From positions 158,515 to 215,106 of the forward strand of contig QEOQ01000122.1 of NCBI GenBank assembly GCA_010279815.1: DNA of 56,592 bases. The letters run 5' to 3'. Below the pieces are notes generated by a model. That model was not told where the DNA came from. It was given only the letters and a program-made list of their open reading frames with translations, and did no database searches. A program made the position numbers and the translations under genes. The DNA is from Brachionus plicatilis (Eukaryota > Rotifera > Eurotatoria > Ploima > Brachionidae). Below are positions 1 to 10,950 of the stretch, piece after piece. The stretch's first letter is position 1. Each line of letters starts with the position of its first letter.

Positions 1-79
1 TAAATTGCTAAAAAATTAATAAATTGTTTTCCTCTAATGCGAACATAAGTTTTAGAAGATTGTTATTTTTTTTATTAAA

Positions 80-1399
80 ATGCTAAAAAGGTATTCAAGT
101 AGAATTATAAGATTGTTTAAATTTCACAAAATTAAAATATTGTTTTTTGTTTTAATTATATTTTTATTAAAATTTCAATGTGTAAGTAAAAACTCATTTT
201 CAAGTACAATTGAATTTTCGGATGAAAACGTCCTGACATTTGATTATGTTCGCCAGTATGAAAAAATCAAAGATTTTAAAGACATTCATCTCTATAACTC
301 TAATTGGAAAAAAGTTTTTCGAAGTCAACGAAAATTAGTTCATAACTCATCCGAAAATATAATTATTCTGGAGTTAACCAAGATATTCGGTGCAACTAAA
401 TATTGCCAAAAATTCGAAAAGCAGGCATTTGAAAGTGTCCAAAAAGAACTATACTTAGATGAATGTCCATTTAAAAATTGTATTTTTAGTTGTGATAAAA
501 AACACCTTTATGAAGCAGGAGCATTATTATTTCATCAAGCTGACTTAGAAGAAACAATTAAACAAGACGAAAATTATTTAGAAAACTTAAAAAATAATTT
601 TAAAGAGAAAAGAAGCCAAATATGGATTCTATGGAATGATGAAGCCAATAAAGTAGATAAAAGTTTAGATAATTTTGAATTCAATTGGACCATGTCTTAT
701 AGAATAGATTCAGAAGTATCCGATTGTTCATATGGATGCATCTATAGAAAAATGATTCGAAATAGCGACAATATTTTTAAAAAGATAAAGTTAATTTTCA
801 AATTTAAAAAAAATGAAGCAGTATGGTTTGTGAGCAATTGTGAACCCAAATTTCGAATAAGCTTTGCCAAACAATTGAAACAGCATTTTCCAGTTAAAGT
901 ATTTGGTGCTTGTTCAAGCTATTTTGAGCCTTTTTTTAAAAGATTTTTTTGGGAAAAAGAGAAATGTTCAAGAGATTCGGGCTGTGAGCGTGAACAATTG
1001 ACCAAAAACAAATTCTATCTTTCATTTGAATCAAAAAATTGCTCAAATTATTTGACCGAAAAAGTTTGGAAAATGCTGCAAATTGGCATCATACCAGTAG
1101 TAATACAGCCGTCCAAACAATTCTATCAACTCAATCTTCCTCCTAATTCGTTCATCCACGCTCAGGACTTTGACTTCGATGCACAGAAATTGGCCAATTA
1201 TCTCAATTATGTTGCCAATGATTTCGACACATATTACAGCTATTTGAAGTGGAAACTAGAATATCAAGTTGTTTTTTCTGCTTTTCAAACTGAACGAAGA
1301 AGACTGTGTGAATTGTGCACCAGATTGAATACTGAAGACTCTCTCATCTACTATAACAGTGTTTCAGATTTTTTCAATGATCAATGCATTATAAATTAA
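80..1399 (+). CDS. alpha-1,3-fucosyltransferase (GT10 family), intronless
   Basis: The 439-residue protein has the layout of a Golgi type II membrane glycosyltransferase. A short basic N-terminus is followed by one hydrophobic anchor (about residues 18-34) and a luminal catalytic domain. GT10 hallmarks are visible: FNWTMSYRIDSEV near residue 200, a cysteine-flanked VWFVSNC block, PVKVFGAC, and the C-terminal donor-site motif FYLSFESKNCSNYLTEKVWK followed by PPNSFIHAQDF and a WK-containing tail. The family transfers fucose from GDP-fucose to GlcNAc on N-glycans or Lewis-type structures; the exact acceptor cannot be told from the sequence. The length is normal and no intron is needed. The ATG at 80 is the first in frame and gives the expected cytoplasmic tail and anchor. 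A damaged copy of its last 150 bases lies at about 2504-2655. Confidence 0.9.
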   Translation: MLKRYSSRIIRLFKFHKIKILFFVLIIFLLKFQCVSKNSFSSTIEFSDENVLTFDYVRQYEKIKDFKDIHLYNSNWKKVFRSQRKLVHNSSENIIILELTKIFGATKYCQKFEKQAFESVQKELYLDECPFKNCIFSCDKKHLYEAGALLFHQADLEETIKQDENYLENLKNNFKEKRSQIWILWNDEANKVDKSLDNFEFNWTMSYRIDSEVSDCSYGCIYRKMIRNSDNIFKKIKLIFKFKKNEAVWFVSNCEPKFRISFAKQLKQHFPVKVFGACSSYFEPFFKRFFWEKEKCSRDSGCEREQLTKNKFYLSFESKNCSNYLTEKVWKMLQIGIIPVVIQPSKQFYQLNLPPNSFIHAQDFDFDAQKLANYLNYVANDFDTYYSYLKWKLEYQVVFSAFQTERRRLCELCTRLNTEDSLIYYNSVSDFFNDQCIIN

Positions 1400-1866
1400 T
1401 AATTTCAACAAAGTAAAGAATAAGTTTAGAAATATGAATTTAGCAAGAATTTATTTAATTTTTGAAAATTTTGTATTTAATTGATTAGTTTTTACTTTAA
1501 AAATTTTTTATTACTTTTTTTTTTAAAAAAAATTAATATTCATTTAGCTACACAATTCTTTTTCTAGTCCCCTTTATTTGACATTTCTCCGATAAAATTC
1601 ACAATTCGATTTTATTGTTGATTTTAGGGTTTTAAAAAAATGGGAGTGATCGTTAAAATGACGTAATTATATTTTGAAATTTGAATAAAAATATTTCTTT
1701 GATTATGTTTTTGATTTTTCAAAATGTCATTTGCATTCAATGAGCTTATGGTTTTTTATAACGAAAAATATACAATAACTGACTCAATAAGAAACTCAAA
1801 AAATATCCTTTTTGTACATAGTTATTTTTTATCAGGATTGAATTAAAAAAAAACTGAAAAGTAAAA

Positions 1867-2458
1867 AAAAAATTTTGGGTCAAATCGACTTTGTGATTAA
1901 GTGTTCACAAAAAAATGTGATCATAGGTCTCATGTACAGAATGTAATTATTTTGATCACCATATAATTTCTTCAAGAAATAAATAATGAATTGGAGGAGA
2001 GCTCTGAAAAAATTTGACAAAAATTGACCAGTTAGATTTGAACAAAGAAAAGTCAGCCATTTATAAACAAATGGATCTGGCACCAGTAGAAGCTTCTGAT
2101 GAAACAAAGTAGGCAGCAAAAAAGCATTGAGCAAGCATCCAAATCGGGTGGGCTGTAGCAAATGTGGTGAATTTTTGGAAAATGAAAAGGGCGTTAAATT
2201 GCACATGTCAAATAAACATAAATAATTAAAGTTTTTCTTGTTTTTTCTATAAAAAGTGAACTAAATTTTGTTAAAACTCAAATAAAGTTAGTAAAAATTA
2301 TAAGTTTTTCTGATCACAAAAAAATAACTTTTATTCTTGAGTTAATTAATGAACGTTTTGTTCACAAAATATGTGATCATCGATCAATGATCAATGATCC
2401 TTATGATCAAATTTTTTTGTGAACATTTGATCACAAAGTCGATATGACCAAAAAATTT
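1867..2458. mobile_element. non-autonomous DNA transposon with ~56-bp terminal inverted repeats
   Basis: The left arm (about 1867-1925) and the right arm (about 2402-2458) are near-perfect reverse complements, sharing TCGACTTTGTGAT and GTTCACAAAAAAAT. The nine-base word AAAGTAAAA occurs on both outer sides (1858-1866 and 2459-2467), which looks like a target-site duplication. Long TIRs with a 9-bp duplication recall Mutator-like elements, but AT-rich flanks make the duplication uncertain. No transposase is present. The interior holds a zinc-finger coding remnant. Confidence 0.75.
1986..2225 (+). pseudogene. C2H2 zinc-finger coding fragment captured inside the TIR element
   Basis: The plus strand encodes a classical C2H2 finger near its 3' end (VGCSKCGEFLENEKGVKLHM, then SNKHK and a stop at 2223-2225). 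The two cysteines and two histidines are spaced C-x2-C-x12-H-x4-H. Upstream pieces (MNWRRALKKFDKN and KIDQLDLNKEKSAIYKQM) continue the coding character, but only with frame changes and a stop, so the unit is broken. It lies wholly between the inverted repeats at 1867-2458. It could be a captured host gene fragment or the decayed end of the element's own protein; the sequence alone does not decide. Confidence 0.5.
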
Positions 2459-2503
2459 AAAGTAAAATATAATAAAAAAGTTTTGAAATTTTAAATCATT
2501 CTT

Positions 2504-2655
2504 TAAATGGAAACTGGAATATCAAGTTGCTTTTCTGCTTTTCAAAATGAACGAAGACTGTGTGAATTGTGTATCAGATTGAATAATGAAGATTCTTTCA
2601 TCTACTAAAACAGTGTTTCAGATTTTTTCAATAAACAATGCATCATAAACTGATG
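2504..2655 (+). pseudogene. duplicated, disabled 3' fragment of the GT10 fucosyltransferase
   Basis: About 150 bases align closely with positions 1246-1396, the last 50 codons of the upstream fucosyltransferase. The copy has lost one T in the run after ATCAAGTTG, which shifts the frame. It has also lost three bases in GAAGAAGA and changed a TAT codon to TAA. Similarity stops near the original stop codon and does not extend upstream, so this is a truncated segmental copy and not a second gene. The TIR element at 1867-2458 sits between parent and copy. Confidence 0.85.
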
Positions 2656-3509
2656 TTAAACTATTTTTGTTTTAATATGTTTAAATAAATTATTTTAAAT
2701 AATTTTTTTTATACATTTTTTCAAATTATCTGAATTTTACTGTTCGAAATTTTTCACCAAAAAAAATATTAAAACCTCAAAATTTCGAACAAAAAAACAC
2801 TTAATAATTTCAATATAAAACACCCAATTGTTGATTATATATATAGATTTTATATTATGTTGATTATGTAAACGTATTATTGACTTTATCCCAATTTTGC
2901 TTGATATTCTCAGATTTGGAACTTTTTTATTTGAGTTTCCCAGAAAAAAATCATTTTTGCATGACTCTCTCTCTCTCTTGGCAAATTTATTTTTTTACGT
3001 TTGAATTTCAAAGATTTTTGTTTGACTTTCACAGATTAATATTTGACTTTACCCTTTTCTCCATATTAACAGGTTTTTAAATTTTTTCTCAAAGAAAATT
3101 CTCCCTGATCACCCATCAGCTAGTAAGTGCAAAAGATCGCAATTTTGGACACAACAAATTTTAACCAAAAATGAAGGTTTTAGGAGGAAGAAACTACTTA
3201 ACTAGTTATAATAATTCAAATAACTTTTCCTTTTTTTTTTTGATCACGGATAAAAGTAAGAAAAAAGCAAAAAAAATGAATTTTGATATTAAATTTTTTT
3301 AATTTATTTTATTAAAATTAACCGCAAAAATGATAATTATAAAAAAGCTTTATGCTAATTAAATTGTGCCTTTTTTTTAAATCAAAAATTAAAATTCAAT
3401 TAATCATTCACTAAATTATTCATGTGGCTTTGACATTCTAAAAATTCAAACTTTTCTACTGATGTCACTCTACAAAATGTATATCATTAAAAAATCTTTC
3501 TTTGTTTTT
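2656..3509. other. gene-free AT-rich spacer
   Basis: No exon with splice signals is visible. The stretch contains a short (CT)7 run at about 2965-2978. The word AGTGCAAAAGATCGCA at 3126-3141 recurs at about 8384-8399. Confidence 0.5.
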
Positions 3510-3824
3510 TTAAAATTTTACTTTTTTTAAATCTTCACGAACTTTGTAGCCTCGATAGAAAGATTGTATTTTGGTCGCAGCTTCTTTATCACTCATTGAT
3601 TTATTTTTATCATTAGTTGGACTAATTCTTTGTGTCTTGAAACCATCATCGTTTAACGACTCAATTGGTTTTTCGTTAGGATTCTTATCATCATATAAAT
3701 CTATATTTAACGATTGCTTAGAATTATCTTCAATTTGTTTTATCTCATTATCAATTGATCGCTTGGTATCTATTGGACTTTGGTCGTTTTGTAAATTTAA
3801 ATAAGCGTCATAATCAATTTTTTT
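3510..3824 (-). CDS. terminal exon encoding an IQ (calmodulin-binding) motif
   Basis: On the minus strand a pyrimidine-rich TTTTTTTAG acceptor (just above 3824) opens a 104-codon frame ending in TAA at 3510-3512. The peptide is acidic and polar (starting KKIDYDAYLNLQ) and ends with AATKIQSFYRGYKVREDLKK, a good match to the IQxxxRGxxxR calmodulin-binding motif. No upstream exon was found between 3825 and 5977. The exon starts in phase 0 and lies downstream, on the same strand, of the doublecortin gene that stops at 5978. It could be an alternative 3' exon of that gene, reached from a phase-0 donor such as the GTACCA within the last exon, or the end of a separate gene. The coding call is firm; the parent gene is not. 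Confidence 0.6.
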   Translation of the reverse strand, partial: KKIDYDAYLNLQNDQSPIDTKRSIDNEIKQIEDNSKQSLNIDLYDDKNPNEKPIESLNDDGFKTQRISPTNDKNKSMSDKEAATKIQSFYRGYKVREDLKKVKF

Positions 3825-5977
3825 CTAAAAAAATTAATTTAGTATTTTTACCATTTTATTTATCAAATTTTTGGGATATTTGCATTGGATAAAGTGTATG
3901 TCATTTTTTTGTTGAGTCAAAATTTCTAAAACATCCACTCTTTCCCAATTTAAAAAAATAACTAATCTACATGGGTGAATTATTCAATTATTTTATTTTT
4001 GGAAACAAATTATAATCTGGATGAGTCAAAAAATTTCTGCATCTTTCAACACATTTAAGTAAATAATAAATAAAACAAAATAAAGAGCTATACTTTTTTT
4101 TTTAATTTTAAAAAGGCTTTTTTATTTTTGTAATTGATAAAATATTTGATAGACAAATTTTTTAATTAATTTATTTTATTTATATACTTCAAAAAACCCT
4201 CTGTGAAGGAGATTAAGAAAAAGAGCTTGTAAAATTAAATAAAAATTACAATTTAAGTTCGTAAGAATCTACGTTTACCCTAATCTATTTAGATTGCAGC
4301 AACATTCTTGATTTTTTAAATAAATAAATTAATATAAAATCTCTTATTTCTTTTGAATTTTTAAATAATTGTTAAAAAATTGCATTTAAGAAAAGACTTG
4401 ATGAATGGCAATAAAATAAACAAAAGTCGAAAATTACTCATTGACTGGAAAAAACAAAATGTCAAAACTATGGATCTAACATTTTACTTATTTGTCTTTT
4501 TTCAGGAATCAACAAAAAACCTTTTGAATACGAATTGGAAAAGTATCTGTTTTGAATGTCTTTAATTTTCAAAAAAATAACTATTAAAGTTTATTTAAAA
4601 AAAATGTCTATAAATTTAATAAAGTGAATAAATAACAGAAAAGAAATTCAAAATTGAGACAAATGTTTGTAAATTAAATAGCAGAATTATTGCAAAATAA
4701 ATTTTTTCTAAATTTGGAGACTAAATTTGATTTTTAGAAATCGATAGAAATTAATTTTCATAAAAAGACAGATTTCATATTTAAGCTTTTATTTTAAAAA
4801 TACTGAGTAATTCTTTTGAAAAATACGAAGTAAGTTTCTTGTAATTTTTTTGTTATTTGATTTAAAATTTCCAATGGCAAATGGAAAGCACTCGGAAGAC
4901 TAAAGCTTCATATTGGCATGTTAAATCGTAAAAGTTAAAAGGTTTTATGAAGTTAAGTACAAAAGAACAGAACAAAAATACTCTTTTGCTAAAAGTTAAA
5001 AATAAGTTCCGTAAATTCAACATGTTGCAGCATTCAAAGTTGCTTCAGCTGTCAAAGTCTGCTAATGATGTGCAAAATCTCTGCAAAATGCACTGCGTTT
5101 AAACACATTGAAAAATAATTTCAGCTAAATTTGCAGAGTTTTGCAAACCTTGATAGCTTATGCAACTTGGAAAGTTTCACAATATCGTAATCACGAAACT
5201 AATTTTGAACTTTTAGAAAAAAGTTTTTCAACTTTTAATTATTTTTTTCTGTTCTTTTTATCATTTTGTACTTAATTTCACAAAACCATTTTAAAAGAAT
5301 TATGAAACCTTTAGGAATTTTAACTTATTTATATTTTATTAATTAAAATGAATTTTAAAAGTCTTTCGATTTTGCTGAAATAATATTTGGAAATATATTA
5401 ATTTTATCAAAAAAAGATTAAAATGAATTCGTATAAAAGAAGCTATTTTTAAGAATTAAAAGTTGTTCGAATAAAAACAATTAGATAAAAGTGACTAACT
5501 TTAATAAAAATATTACAATTATCTATTCCAAAAATATTTTTGCTAGTATATCTTCAATTATCAACATTTTAATTTAATTTATCTTTTTAATAATTAAACT
5601 ACTTTGGACATGGCCAACAAAAGCTCTGCTTAGTTTTTTTTCTATCAAAAAAAATTAACAAAATATTAAAATATTAAAAGATAAAAAAATTTAAAAATAC
5701 TTAAAAATATAAAATTTTTTGACTCATAAGCAAAATGTTTATTTGGTGCATTTATAAAAGCTAAATACGTGTTAAAAAGAATATTTTAATACTAATAGTA
5801 AACTAAGAATTCAAATCTAATTTTACTAAAAAAATTTAAATGTTAAAAAAACCTTTTTTTTTTTGATTTTTTAGTCCAATTAATATTAAAAAAAATTTAA
5901 AAATAAAGCTAAACATAAAAATTTTTCTTAAACATTTGAATGATTACAACTAAAGACTACATTTTTGATATACGACT
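3825..5977. other. intergenic AT-rich region with one MITE
   Basis: Apart from the MITE at 4941-5287, nothing gene-like is visible. The plus-strand open frame at 4380-4565 has no domain and a composition typical of random AT-rich DNA. Confidence 0.5.
4941..5287. mobile_element. MITE, GGTTTTGTGAA family, copy 1
   Basis: The ends are inverted repeats: GGTTTTATGAAGTTAAGTAC on the left, and the reverse complement of GTACTTAATTTCACAAAACC on the right. The interior has the words TGCAAAATCTCTGCAAAATG and TTGCAGAGTTTTGC, which form an internal inverted pair. A second copy at 26809-27189 is similar along its whole length. There is no coding capacity. Confidence 0.8.
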
Positions 5978-8900
5978 TTAACACTGAAGTGAATTTTTAA
6001 GGCTAGATGTAGAATTGACTTGACTTTTAACTGGTACTTCACTTTGCACTTGCTCTATTAGTTCGTCCAGAAGTCCTTCGGTTTCAGTAACAATATTTTG
6101 ATCATCGGATTCAGCTCTTTCATCACCCTCATTCAAATCCTCAATTTTTTGCTCTAGTAAGTCATCAGCCTGTATTTGCTCACCACTGTTTTCGTGTGGA
6201 GTAGAATCCGACTGCTCATCTTCCGAAAGCTGATCATCATCTTCATTCAAGGGCTGAACATCATAGGTTTCTTCTAGGTCAAAATTTTCCAAAGTTCTGG
6301 TCACGTTAGCCTGAATTTCTTCGTTCTGGCCAAAAATATAAGTTTCATTGTTAATGTCAAAGTTGTTTTGGAATGGAACATGGTTCTGGTTGTACTCTAT
6401 TTTAAAATCATGAGCCGCATCGGGATAATTTGACGAAGTCGAAGAATCGACCGTCGGTATGTCGCTCATATTAATTGATGTGATTGTCAAATTCTCTTGA
6501 TCATTAGGCTAGCAGAGTGCAACAAGATTAATAAGGAAAAATGGCAAAAAAGACATAAATTTTTATGTTTAGCTTTTAAATTTTTAATAGATTTAAAAAA
6601 TAGAAAATGATTTTTATTTTAAAAGCGTTGACAAAAATGTACACTTATGTAAAGCGGTAGCGAATGCTCAACTTACTGGCTCGTAGGGCTGTTTAGCGTC
6701 ATTTATTGGAGCATAGGTACTTTGTTGTGGTGGTTGCTTTGAGTTGGCTTTGGCCACGGTGTTTTGTGGCAAGGATTGACGGTTCCGTTGATCATTGAAC
6801 TCTTCCTGATAATTTAAAAATTTTCTAATTTCAGAATGTAATCCTAAATTTTTTAAATTTTACATCAATTATTTCTTTCGGTTTCTTGTAATCTACTGGC
6901 ATGTCCACATATAAGTTGTTGGAGTCCTGCACAGTCTTGACGTTGTTCAGATTTTTGTTTTTAGCCTTGAATATTCCGCCCTCATCTCGATCAACATCAA
7001 GACGACTGTTATTCGACCTTTGGTTGTTTCTGTTCGGCTTGGGACCAATTACTGGCGGCAGACTGCCCTCACGTCTGCCAATATCTTTGTGCCTTAAAAA
7101 ATAATTAGTTTAAAATTTTTTTAAAAAATTCGTTTTCTTGCTGTGCTGACCATCCGGTGTATGGTTTTCCGGGATAACTAAATGTTGACTTGCCAGATGT
7201 TGATGGGTTAGATGAATTGTAAATAGGTTGCGAATTTCTATGTTAAAATAATATTAGTTGGTAGGAATAAAAGCTTTTATGTTTTGAAAAATAATTTTAT
7301 CAATGATAAAGATATTTTTTAGAATTAGATAAAATATAGGCTAAAATACAAACAGTTTTTTGTTCGAATTTTGTTTGATTAGATTTAAAATTATGAGAGA
7401 AATTTTGATTTTTGCTTAAGATTTATAAAAATATTCAAAAATTCTATTTAATTATATTCTTGGTGAAAAAAATTCTTTAGAAATTTTTTATTTATTTAGT
7501 CTGATCCCTTTTTAGTTTAAAAGTATTTCTCATAATTGATTTTCAGAATTAAAAATATTTATATATTTCTTATTTTAGCTTTAATAAACCGCTCTAATTA
7601 TTAAAAGAGAATTTTTACCATTTTAAAAAGGGTTTTGATGAAAAAATTTTTAGCCAATTTATATTTAATTGAAGGAAAAATATCAAATTTTTATTTATTG
7701 GAAGCAATAGTATGTTTTTAATAAATCAAAATTTTTTAGGATTTCTTTTGACATTATCTTTTTTTTCATTGCCAATATGACATGAATCAATAAAATAATC
7801 ATTAAAGCACAAAATGTATTAGTTATAAAATAATCTTGCTAAATTCAGTCTATAATTAATTATTTTTTCAAAATTTCACAATTTAAATAAAGAAAAATTT
7901 TTAATTTACTTATTTAGAAATCTCGGTAATAGAAAAACTATTTAAAATTTTATTCAATGCAAGAAAAGCCTTAAAATAACTTAATTAACGCTTATTGAAA
8001 AACTTTGAGGACTTTGCTAAGCCATGCCAAAAGTAAAACAAGAATAGAAAGTTTCTGTTAAGATTATTACTTTTAAATATTTTTTTTTCATTAATTTTGG
8101 ATTTTTATTTATGATTTTTATTATTTAAAAAATGGATTTAACTAAAAATTATTAATTGAATAAACACAAAAATACAAAAAAGAATGATAATTTGAAAACA
8201 ACAAAATAAATATTATCGCATACTGTGAAAATTATTGAACCTAGAGTGTAATTAATAATTAATAAATACCCTCTGGAAACCTAGTTTTTATTTTTATTTA
8301 TGTAATCCAAAAAATAAAAAAATTTACAAAATTACGCTAAAATAAGTTATAAAACGAACGAAAAAAAGAAATTCTAGCTAGGAAGTGCAAAAGATCGCAC
8401 TTTCGGGCTCTACAGATATATTTCGAAAGGTGCTTGGATTAATCATTTTGATCTCATGTTGAGATCTCGATTATTTTCATTAAAAAATCATTAAAATTAT
8501 TGATAATAAAAGCATTTAAACATCGAACTTTTCTATTTAAAATTTTAAACATTCTGAATAACTAGCATACTTAAAACGGTTTTAAAAGAAATTTTAAAAC
8601 TGAAAAATTGTTTTATTTACCTCCCATAGTAATTTTTTTTATTGAAAATTTGAAGACTTGGAATAAATTTTATGCTTATGGTTATTTTCAATTAAACAAA
8701 TTTTTTCAATTTTTTTGTTTGTATTAACATCTTTGTGTTCTGAAAAAAATCAAATCTATTACCATCTAAAAAAATATGCCGGAAAAATTGGATACGTTTT
8801 CATAAATTTTCATTAAAAACTTTTTGTAGTTAAAATGAAAATTTTGGTTATATTTTATTTATTACTTTAAAAATATTTATATTCAAATTCCAAGGTTATT

Positions 8901-10809
8901 GCAGATTATCTAATATTTTAAAAAAAATTTGACAAACTTTTCTTTTTATCTAAAATGAACGAAAAATAACGAAGAATCAAGATCATTTTCCCTAATTTTT
9001 ATGCTAATTCTTTACGGTTATAATTACCAGAAAACCAAATATTTGATGAAATCCTCCTGTCGCACCATCACTGTTTTAAAAAGTATGAAACAATAACATT
9101 TTAATTACAGATTTGAATAAAGCTTAAATACTTTAATGAATAATTTAAAGTTAAGGTAATTTTAAAATTTGGCATTCATTAATTATTTTTACAAAAGAGA
9201 AAAATTTTAATGAAAACTTGATTTTCTTAAGAAATATTTTTGACGAATCTAAGTATTTTAAGTATAAGATCAAGTTTCTTTTTTGGAAATATAAGTAAGA
9301 CAAAATTTAAAATAAAGAAATTTAAGAAAAATTAGGACTCATATTTATCAAATTTTGCAAATTTTGATCATAATTAAATAAACAAGCGAAATTTTATTTA
9401 AAAAAATATCGTTGTTATTTCAAAATTAAATTTAATGCATTCAGTAAAATATTTTTAGAGCATTTATTTAAAAATCAATTTTTAAATTTTGGAATCCTTT
9501 AAACACAAAGATCAAATATTTATAAATAAAACAAATGCGAAATATTTATTTTTTTACATTTAAAATCCCTAAAATCCTTAAAAGTTTTTTTTTCCAATTA
9601 CATAAGTCTAAATCGCAGCGAGTATTTTAAATTTAATACAGACCCCCACATTAATATAATTAAAAGCCTTCTATTTGAGCTAGTTTCCTAGGTTTTCTTT
9701 TTAAAATAATCAAATTAAATTTTTCTTTATATCAAGTAAAATAAATTAAAATTTAAAAATTCGAATATTCTAATAAAAATCAATCTGGTCTGATTTAATT
9801 TAAAAAGTCTAAATTATAAAAATCAAATTAAAAGTAACCAAAGCCTGAGAAAGCTAAATGAAAAAAAAAATCTTTTAACTTACATTTTACGTGCATTTCT
9901 TGGTGAAGAATGATTTGCATCCTGCGGTGAAAGATATTCACATCTTTTGAATTTTTCCTTGTTGGCAGCTACATACCCGTGTCCGGATATTAATTGAACA
10001 GGCGTGATCACCAATTCGCCATCCAAAGTGTACAACCTGGAAGAAAACTTTAAATTAGCTTGTTTTAAATTTTTCAAAAAATTCTACTTTAAAACAGCTC
10101 CGTTCAAAAGTTGAACTTTGTAGGTGATTTCATTTAGAACGGCATCATAGCTTGACAAAGTATTCTTGGGTAGAAGAACTTTAGCTGGTGGAGTCAAAAC
10201 CTCTCCATTTTTGTACACATGTATCAGTATATTTCCGGGCTTGTCATATTGTGGTACTTGAATATGTGAGTAATCAATGGGTCTATTGAGAGCAGGCAAC
10301 TAAGTGAATCAAAAATAAGTGGTGACAAAAAAAGGCTGATTATTTCTTACTCTTTTGGGCGGAATGCGCGGACGCTTTCCCTCCGAAATATCCTGATAGT
10401 TAAGTCTGACAAAACGCCCAGCACCAGCAGCAACATAGGTTTTGCCATCTTCAATCTGATCAAGGCTCCTCACTTTGTGACCATGAACAGGTGTGTGAAT
10501 ATTTCGCACAGCGCCAAAGCGCGCTTGCATGGTGTCGGACAAATCGTCCAAAAAAACATCAAAATAGCGGTACTTTCTCGAGTTGATGACAACTTTTTGG
10601 CCACGGTAGAACTCGTCGCCATTGCGCAACAGCTTAATTGTTTTGCCATACTCTAGGGTCAAACTTTTGGGGTTGTTTTGCGACTCGTGTCCCCTTTGGG
10701 TCATGAATCCATTATAGTTGTCTTGACGCGTCAACGTGTTGTCTGTGCGCTGTGTTTGCTGGTGATATTCATCTTGCTGATGAGGCGTTACTTCTTCAAA
10801 AGATGCCAT
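5978..10809 (-). CDS. doublecortin-domain protein (DCDC2-like), seven exons, 599 residues
   Basis: Exons joined on the minus strand are 10809-10351, 10299-10088, 10036-9884, 7237-7151, 7092-6864, 6805-6677 and 6508-5978. All junctions have GT-AG signals and agree in phase, giving 600 codons including the stop. Two doublecortin repeats are visible. The first (about residues 50-145) has KTIKLLRNGDEFYRGQKVV, FLDDLSD and VRSLDQIEDGKTYVAAGAG. The second (about 165-255) has NILIHVYKNGE, YKVQLLNGAVLKLYTLDGEL and ISGHGYVAANKEKFK. Tandem DCX repeats bind microtubules; in the DCDC2 group they act at the ciliary axoneme. The remaining ~340 residues are disordered and polar, turning strongly acidic at the C-terminus. 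The first introns are 51 bp; intron 3 is 2.6 kb. A 43-base open block near 9030-9072 with splice-like ends was left out because including it breaks the frame. Confidence 0.88.
7238..9883. other. 2.6-kb intron 3 of the doublecortin gene
   Basis: This is AT-rich intronic sequence between exons 3 and 4 of the minus-strand doublecortin gene. It holds the second copy of the word AGTGCAAAAGATCGCA (8384-8399). I see no other gene or clear transposon in it. Confidence 0.6.
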
Positions 10810-10936
10810 TTATTCATTAAAAATCTAAATTTGCTGATAAATTTATCTTTTATTTTTAAGCCAGCAGCTAAACAAAAAAGGTAAAAATTAAAAAAAAAAT
10901 AACATGAAAAAAAATAAAATTTATATGAAAAGACCT

Positions 10937-10950
10937 GTCACCTAGGTTAC
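10937..10950. promoter_or_regulatory. candidate RFX X-box upstream of the doublecortin gene
   Basis: The plus-strand 14-mer GTCACCTAGGTTAC is an imperfect palindrome made of the half-sites GTCACC and GGTTAC, spaced by two bases. It differs by one base in one half from the RFX half-site pair (GTNRCC, RGYAAC). It lies 128-141 bp upstream of the ATG at 10809, where ciliary X-boxes usually sit. Regulation by RFX is inferred from motif and position only. Confidence 0.4.

Noticed and set aside
1880..2206. 108-codon minus-strand open frame
   Set aside because: Lies across the TIR and antisense to the zinc-finger fragment; no family resemblance.
3571..3804. Hydrophobic plus-strand open frame of 77 codons
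   Set aside because: Antisense of the acidic IQ-motif exon; the hydrophobic look comes from complementing D, E, K and N codons.
9030..9072. 43-base open block with splice-like ends between doublecortin exons 3 and 4
   Set aside because: Including it shifts the frame and brings an early stop in exon 4, while direct joining of exons 3 and 4 is in phase.
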